DNA from: Mercurialis annua
Lineage: Eukaryota > Streptophyta > Magnoliopsida > Malpighiales > Euphorbiaceae
Assembly: GCF_937616625.2 (NCBI RefSeq)
Contig: NC_065571.1
Coordinates: 54,607,651-54,671,650, forward strand
Length of the DNA: 64,000 bases
Direction of reading: 5' to 3'
In this document: positions 60,140 through 64,000 of the stretch, piece after piece
Layout of the letters: each line of letters starts with the position of its first letter
Position numbering within the stretch: the first letter of the stretch is position 1
Made by a program: the position numbers and the translations under genes
The notes under the pieces: model-generated
What the model saw: the letters and a program-made list of their open reading frames with translations, nothing else
Told to the model about the DNA's origin: nothing
Database searches by the model: none

Positions 60140-61641
60140 GGCCAAACGCATATTTAAGTCCCTGCATTATCACTTTTTTCCAGATTGAGTCCCTACACTA
60201 AAAAAGTGTAATATTCTTCCCTACACTATCAGGAATGTTTAATGCAAGTCCCTCCGTTAAATATCGTTAGCTCGTGTGTTACACGCATAGCTTGGTGAGA
60301 AAGGAAATAAAAAGCAGGTGATGACTAGGACATGTTAACTCAGCCAAATACATATTTGAGTCCCTACACTATAATTCTTTTTCAGATTGAGTCCCTGCAT
60401 TACAATTTTTTTCCAGATTGGGTCCATGCACTCAAAAACTTAAAATTCTTCCCTACATTATCAGGAATTTTTAATTTAAATCCCTATATTATATTTCATT
60501 GGCTTGTGTCTTACGCATATGGCTAATTAAACACTGCGTTAAATTTTTTATTTTATTTTTAAAAAGTTTGGATAAGTCCACGTGATCCAAAATTCGAATA
60601 TTTAACCATTTATAGTTTAAAACGAGTCTAACTTAGAAAAATTATTTTAATTGAATATGTTTATTTTAATTATTATAAAATTATTCTAAATGAATGCTTA
60701 TTATTTTAGTGTAATGAAATAAAAATTATATTAATAAAAAATAATAAATTTTTAGCAAGGTACAAAAGGATAATGTAAAAAAAATCACGAACTTTACATA
60801 TTTTTTTCATTTTAATCATATAGTTCATTTTCATGCACAAACTACCATTTTTTTTCAAATTCATACACGGTGCTGAGATGTCACGGCTCTATTGGTGTAA
60901 TTCGTTGAGTTGGATGTCATTTTACACCAATGAATGGCTGTCACCTCAGCACTGCGTATGAATTTCCAAAAAAATGGTAGTTTGTGCATGAAAATATGAC
61001 AAAATATAAATTGTGTGATTAAAATGAAAAAACATGTAAAAAATTGTGATTTTTTTTTGACATTAACCCAAGTATAAATAAACAACATACTAAATAACTT
61101 TGAATAAATTTTTAATAATAAAATAAATTTAAAAAATAAAATGAAAATCGTCATTTATTTCTAATAATTTTATAGTAACCAAACTTGTTCCATAGTTGTG
61201 AATTTAATAATTTATTTTATCAAATAAATTTTTATTACCTTTCTATTGATTTAAATTATTTAATAATTTTTTAAAAATTTAAGCCTAATATATATAAATT
61301 CATACCCACAATAATGATTATTAATAATGGCAACGTACAAATAAAAAAATTGTTAAATTTCAAAGTAAAATATTGGCCAAACACATATTTGAGTCCTTAC
61401 ATTATAATTTTTTTAAAATTGAGTCCCTACACTCAAAATTATAAAATTCTTCCCTGCATTGTCAAGAAAGTTTAATGTAAGTCCCTACGTTACATTCCGT
61501 TTGCCTTCCGTTAACTCGCAGTGTTAGAGGGACTTGCATTAAACATTCCTGATAGTGTAGGGAAGAAAATTACACTTTTTTAATGTAGGGACCCAGTCTG
61601 AAAAAAAGTGATAGTGCAGGGATCCAAATATGCGTTTAGCC
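60140..61641. mobile_element. Composite MULE-type element, ~1.5 kb, with 130-bp inverted ends and exact 9-bp target duplication
   Basis: The left arm ggccaaacgcatatttaagt and the reverse complement of the right arm, ggctaaacgcatatttggat, stay closely similar for about 130 bases, through tccctgca, gattgagtccctaca and ctacactatcaggaatgttt. Flanks attttatat at 60131-60139 and 61642-61650 are identical. Inside are two further direct half-copies of the same family, starting near 60345 (gccaaatacatatttgagtc) and 61374 (ggccaaacacatatttgagt), plus an unrelated MITE at 60768-61069. The whole has moved as a unit, or grew by insertion of relatives. Confidence 0.88.
60768..61069. mobile_element. Palindromic MITE nested in the composite element
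   Basis: Left end ggataatgtaaaaaaaatca pairs with the reverse complement of the right end, gggttaatgtcaaaaaaaaa. The arms continue with 'tttcatgcacaaactaccat' on the left and 'atggtagtttgtgcatgaaa' on the right, then ggtgctgagatgtcac against gctgaggtgacagcc. The 9-base flanks match at about seven positions. Confidence 0.75.
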
Positions 61642-61987
61642 ATTTTATATCGAACGATTTTATATAGATGGAATTTTATTTTAAACTAAAAACATTTTAA
61701 TTTTTCTAAAAAATTCATTAAGAGATAGTTTAATATTTATATTTTGTAATGTAATCTCATGTAATACTTGATTAATACAACACATTATTTATTTATTTCA
61801 TTTTTCTTTTGAAGGTTTTGTTTCAAATTGCTATTTTCTTTTTTTTTAATTATAAAACGTAAATTTCCCAGCAAAGCGAGGGCATAAGATTAGTACCATC
61901 GAAAACAGATCAAGGGCGTGACCACGGGATAGTGCCTACGCTACACTCTACCCGATACAACCCTCCCTCATGAGAAAATAACATTGT

Positions 61988-62107
61988 CACGTGCTTCGCT
62001 CTTATCCGATCGCAACCCATCAAATCGCATATTTACACGTCTATATAAGGTCATCAGCCAAACAGTAAACAAAAACCCAAAGTTTCACCTACATAATAAA
62101 ACCCTAA
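61988..62107 (+). promoter_or_regulatory. Promoter of the 78-aa gene: G-box, TATA box, telo-box
   Basis: A perfect G-box cacgtg lies at 61988-61993, a TATA box tatataag at 62042-62049, and the telo-box aaaccctaa at 62099-62107. The TATA box predicts transcription start near 62075, which would place the telo-box in the leader. Telo-boxes are common near the start of plant translation-related genes, and G-boxes bind bZIP and bHLH factors. Confidence 0.65.
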
Positions 62108-62153
62108 TCTCTGAATTTTTTTCTTCATCCCTAATCACAGCAACAGAGACACA

Positions 62154-62390
62154 ATGAAGAATTCCGGCAAAACTTTCAGGAAAAACGCCGCCATCATCAA
62201 GTCCGATGAGAGGAGTGACAGGAAATCATCGACGGGAATGAACGGAATGCCGAAGAAAGGAGGCTTGGGCGGCAAATACACTTGGTATGGTGATCGATGT
62301 TCCTTAGCTGAGGCTGGATTTGAGAGAGATATTGTTGATGTGAAGGACCCTAACTTCATAGATCCAGAAGATATCAGCAAGTCCGACTGA
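62154..62390 (+). CDS. Small basic conserved-looking plant protein, 78 aa, function unknown
   Basis: Single-exon ORF from ATG 62154 to TGA 62388-62390, in a good context (cacaATGaag). The N-terminal half is basic (FRKNAAIIKSDERSDRKSS). It is followed by MPKKGGLGGKYTWYGD and an acidic end (DIVDVKDPNFIDPEDISKSD). The Gly-Gly-Lys-x-Thr-Trp and DPNFxDPE patterns recall small plant proteins I have seen annotated only as uncharacterized, so I do not name a family. Support for it being real comes from normal codon usage, the promoter signals upstream, and a well-formed leader and AT-rich 3' flank. It is probably a soluble, largely disordered protein. No signal peptide or membrane segment. Confidence 0.8.
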   Translation: MKNSGKTFRKNAAIIKSDERSDRKSSTGMNGMPKKGGLGGKYTWYGDRCSLAEAGFERDIVDVKDPNFIDPEDISKSD

Positions 62391-63004
62391 TTATTGCGAT
62401 GATTTTGCGATCGATCTCGATCTAATGTTTGAGTTCTTTTTTTCTTTCAAGTTTGATTGTGAATATTCTAGTTTGATGTGGAAATATTTTGCTGGTGCAG
62501 TAGCCAGTAGGTTATTATAAATTTACAATGATAAATATCGAATGTTATGTTTTCTTTTTTTATCATGCGAATGTTATGCTGTTATGTGAATTTTGCAGGA
62601 TGGTTTAATTCTACAAAATATGTGATGAAATTGTGATGATGGTGATGGCATAGTTTGTTTCTGCTGATAGAGTAATCCTTGCTTGTTTTAATTTTTGTTT
62701 GTTTTTATATTTCCAGCAAAGGTTTTAGTACTTTTAGGATGATTAAGGTTTTTATATTAGGGTTTTATTTAAGTAAAACTGTTCCTATAATTTCATCAAA
62801 AATTCAGGAACTCTTTGTTTAAAGTTTAGGTAGTTAATCGTATTTGAGTTTTTTCAAACTCCCAAATTTATTTATATTGTTTTGGTTTAGTTAGTTATTG
62901 TGAATTACTAATCTGAATTGAATCTAAAACATCCCATGATTAATTTTAATTATCAGTTTTCAGTTGTATTTAAAGTCTCTTTATAAATTTGTATGATTAA
63001 ACAA

Positions 63005-63337
63005 GCTTATTTACACATACCGTCTTTAATTTTAGAAGTGGATAATAAAGTGGTGGTAGAAATGATAAAGAATGGTCGAGAGGCAGCTGCTTATTCTACT
63101 AATATTTTTGCATCTACTCGTGCTTTGATTTATAGAGACTAGGAGGTGATTATATCTCATATTTTTAGGGAAATTAATTTTGTGGCGGATCATTTAGCGA
63201 CTATAAATAATGATTATTTGATTGGGTATACGGCCCGCGAAGTCCCTCCGGCTAGCGTGATTCCTTGGCTAATGCATGATATGTATGGAACTTTCTACAT
63301 TAGGAAAATTATGTTAAATTTAGATGGTACTATTTAA
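63005..63337 (+). pseudogene. LINE RNase H relic with in-frame stop
   Basis: Conceptual translation shows LILEVDNKVVVEMIKNG, then STRALIYRD, a TAG stop (63140-63142), and EVIISHIFREINFVADHLAT to VIPWLMHDMYGTFYIRKI. It matches the relic at 24.8-25.5 kb block for block (EVDNKMVVDKI, ERDWEVKVVHVYREANFAAD, WPWLVHDLQGVAYCRR). The stop replaces the Trp of that relic. Only the C-terminal half of RNase H is left. Confidence 0.83.
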
Positions 63338-63365
63338 TCAGAAACATTGATGTTCAAAACTCATA

Positions 63366-63659
63366 CTCCCTCCGTCCCAATAGAGTTGTCCACTTTGTCT
63401 TTATCACACAGTTTAAGAAAAGCAATTATTGTGCATGAGTTTTATAAAAAAATTATTATTTTTCTTATCATACCCCTATTTAATATAAGGTCTACTTACA
63501 ATTTACTTACAATTTACTTTCAATTTATTCATTAGTGGATTTTAAATAGGGGTAATAAAGTAAAATTGAATGTAAAAGTTAGTTACTTTTTGAAAGTGGA
63601 CAATAGTTTTGGGACAAAAAAATTTCTCAAAGTGGACAACTCTATTGGGACGGAGGGAG
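63366..63659. mobile_element. Stowaway MITE, 294 bp, nearly intact
   Basis: Perfect terminal inverted repeats ctccctccgtcccaatagag at both ends, continuing to ttgtccacttt, flanked by TA at 63364-63365 and 63660-63661. This is the classic plant Stowaway (Tc1/mariner) signature. The high match between ends suggests recent movement. Confidence 0.94.
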
Positions 63660-64000
63660 TATTAGTTTTTACAATTATTGGTCTATGAAAATATTATTGA
63701 TAATCTCATTAATCAAAAACATTTTCCAAGACCCTTTTTAATAAAACAAAAGGTAAATCAGACCTTCGAATTTATATCTAAGAATTAGATAAATCACTTT
63801 TAACTTTTTATAGTTAATTAGATCTTCAAACTTGTGTTTAGATCAAATAAATCACTTTACTCAATTAGATCCCCGTGTTTCGGGGTCAAAAAAGTTACGC
63901 GTTTGAAGTATACAAAATAAGGGTTACTTGACATAAATTAAAAGAATTTAGAATTTGATTGAATAAAAAAATTAAAAATGACTTATATTATATGACTCTA

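Larger units (their letters stand above)
59824..62153. other. Spacer dominated by a composite MITE; promoter of the small gene at its right end
   Basis: 59824-60130 is AT-rich with no supported gene. 60140-61641 is a composite MITE with another MITE nested inside. 61660-61860 is AT-rich. 61865-62153 is GC-richer and contains promoter signals for the small gene at 62154. Confidence 0.7.
62391..64000. other. 3' flank of the small gene, then repeats
   Basis: 62391-62980 is AT-rich 3' flank with no supported gene. 63005-63337 is a LINE relic. 63366-63659 is a Stowaway MITE. 63730-63960 looks like one arm of another palindromic repeat ('aaatcagaccttcgaa', 'ttagatcttcaaacttg'), cut by the window edge. 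Confidence 0.65.

Overview
The window is nuclear DNA from a flowering plant, most likely a eudicot. It is AT-rich, its genes have many GT-AG introns, and its families are plant families (TRICHOME BIREFRINGENCE-LIKE, DUF1005, GH17 glucanase with an X8 domain, OXS3-like, plant MKK6, plant profilins). The repeats are also of plant type (MITEs, a Helitron, a CACTA element, LINEs). I cannot name the species. All exon models were built by eye from splice signals, reading frame and family knowledge, with no transcript evidence. Except for the acid phosphatase, which leaves the window, all multi-exon models close in frame.

Layout, left to right. The 5' part of a secreted HAD acid phosphatase (minus, 38-968) runs off the left edge. 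A two-exon DUF1005 gene (minus, 3628-6033) follows. An 8 kb gene-poor block (6034-14174) holds a Stowaway-like element split by a MULE-type MITE, a long TIR element with a palindrome, and a Helitron. Next come three plus-strand genes: Derlin-1 (14175-17121) and two tandem profilins (17826-18666 and 22222-23364). A LINE relic (24.8-25.6 kb) precedes a TBL/PMR5 O-acetyltransferase-like gene (plus, 26295-28165). This converges on a GPI-anchored beta-1,3-glucanase gene (minus, 28978-31633). MKK6 (plus, 33210-35526) and a small OXS3-like gene (plus, 39980-40778) are separated by 4.4 kb of MITEs and decayed repeats. The OXS3-like gene converges on an 18-exon arginyl-tRNA synthetase gene (minus, 42518-48250) with a transit-peptide start and an internal cytosolic-type start. 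From 48.3 kb rightwards the sequence is mostly transposons: a CACTA-type element, a LINE relic, a 6.3 kb LINE with a 13-bp target-site duplication but broken ORFs, a composite MITE, a single small protein gene (plus, 62154-62390), another LINE relic and a Stowaway MITE.

The genes do not form a pathway. They are ordinary housekeeping and cell-wall genes: ER-associated degradation (Derlin), actin (profilins), wall polysaccharides (TBL and glucanase), MAP kinase signalling (MKK6), translation (ArgRS). The most informative part of the window is its transposon record. Several palindromic elements are bounded by exact or near-exact 9-bp duplications, which points to Mutator-type mobilisation, and there is nesting of one element inside another. 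I found no CRISPR array, rRNA or convincing tRNA gene, and no sign of a gene cluster with a joint novel function.
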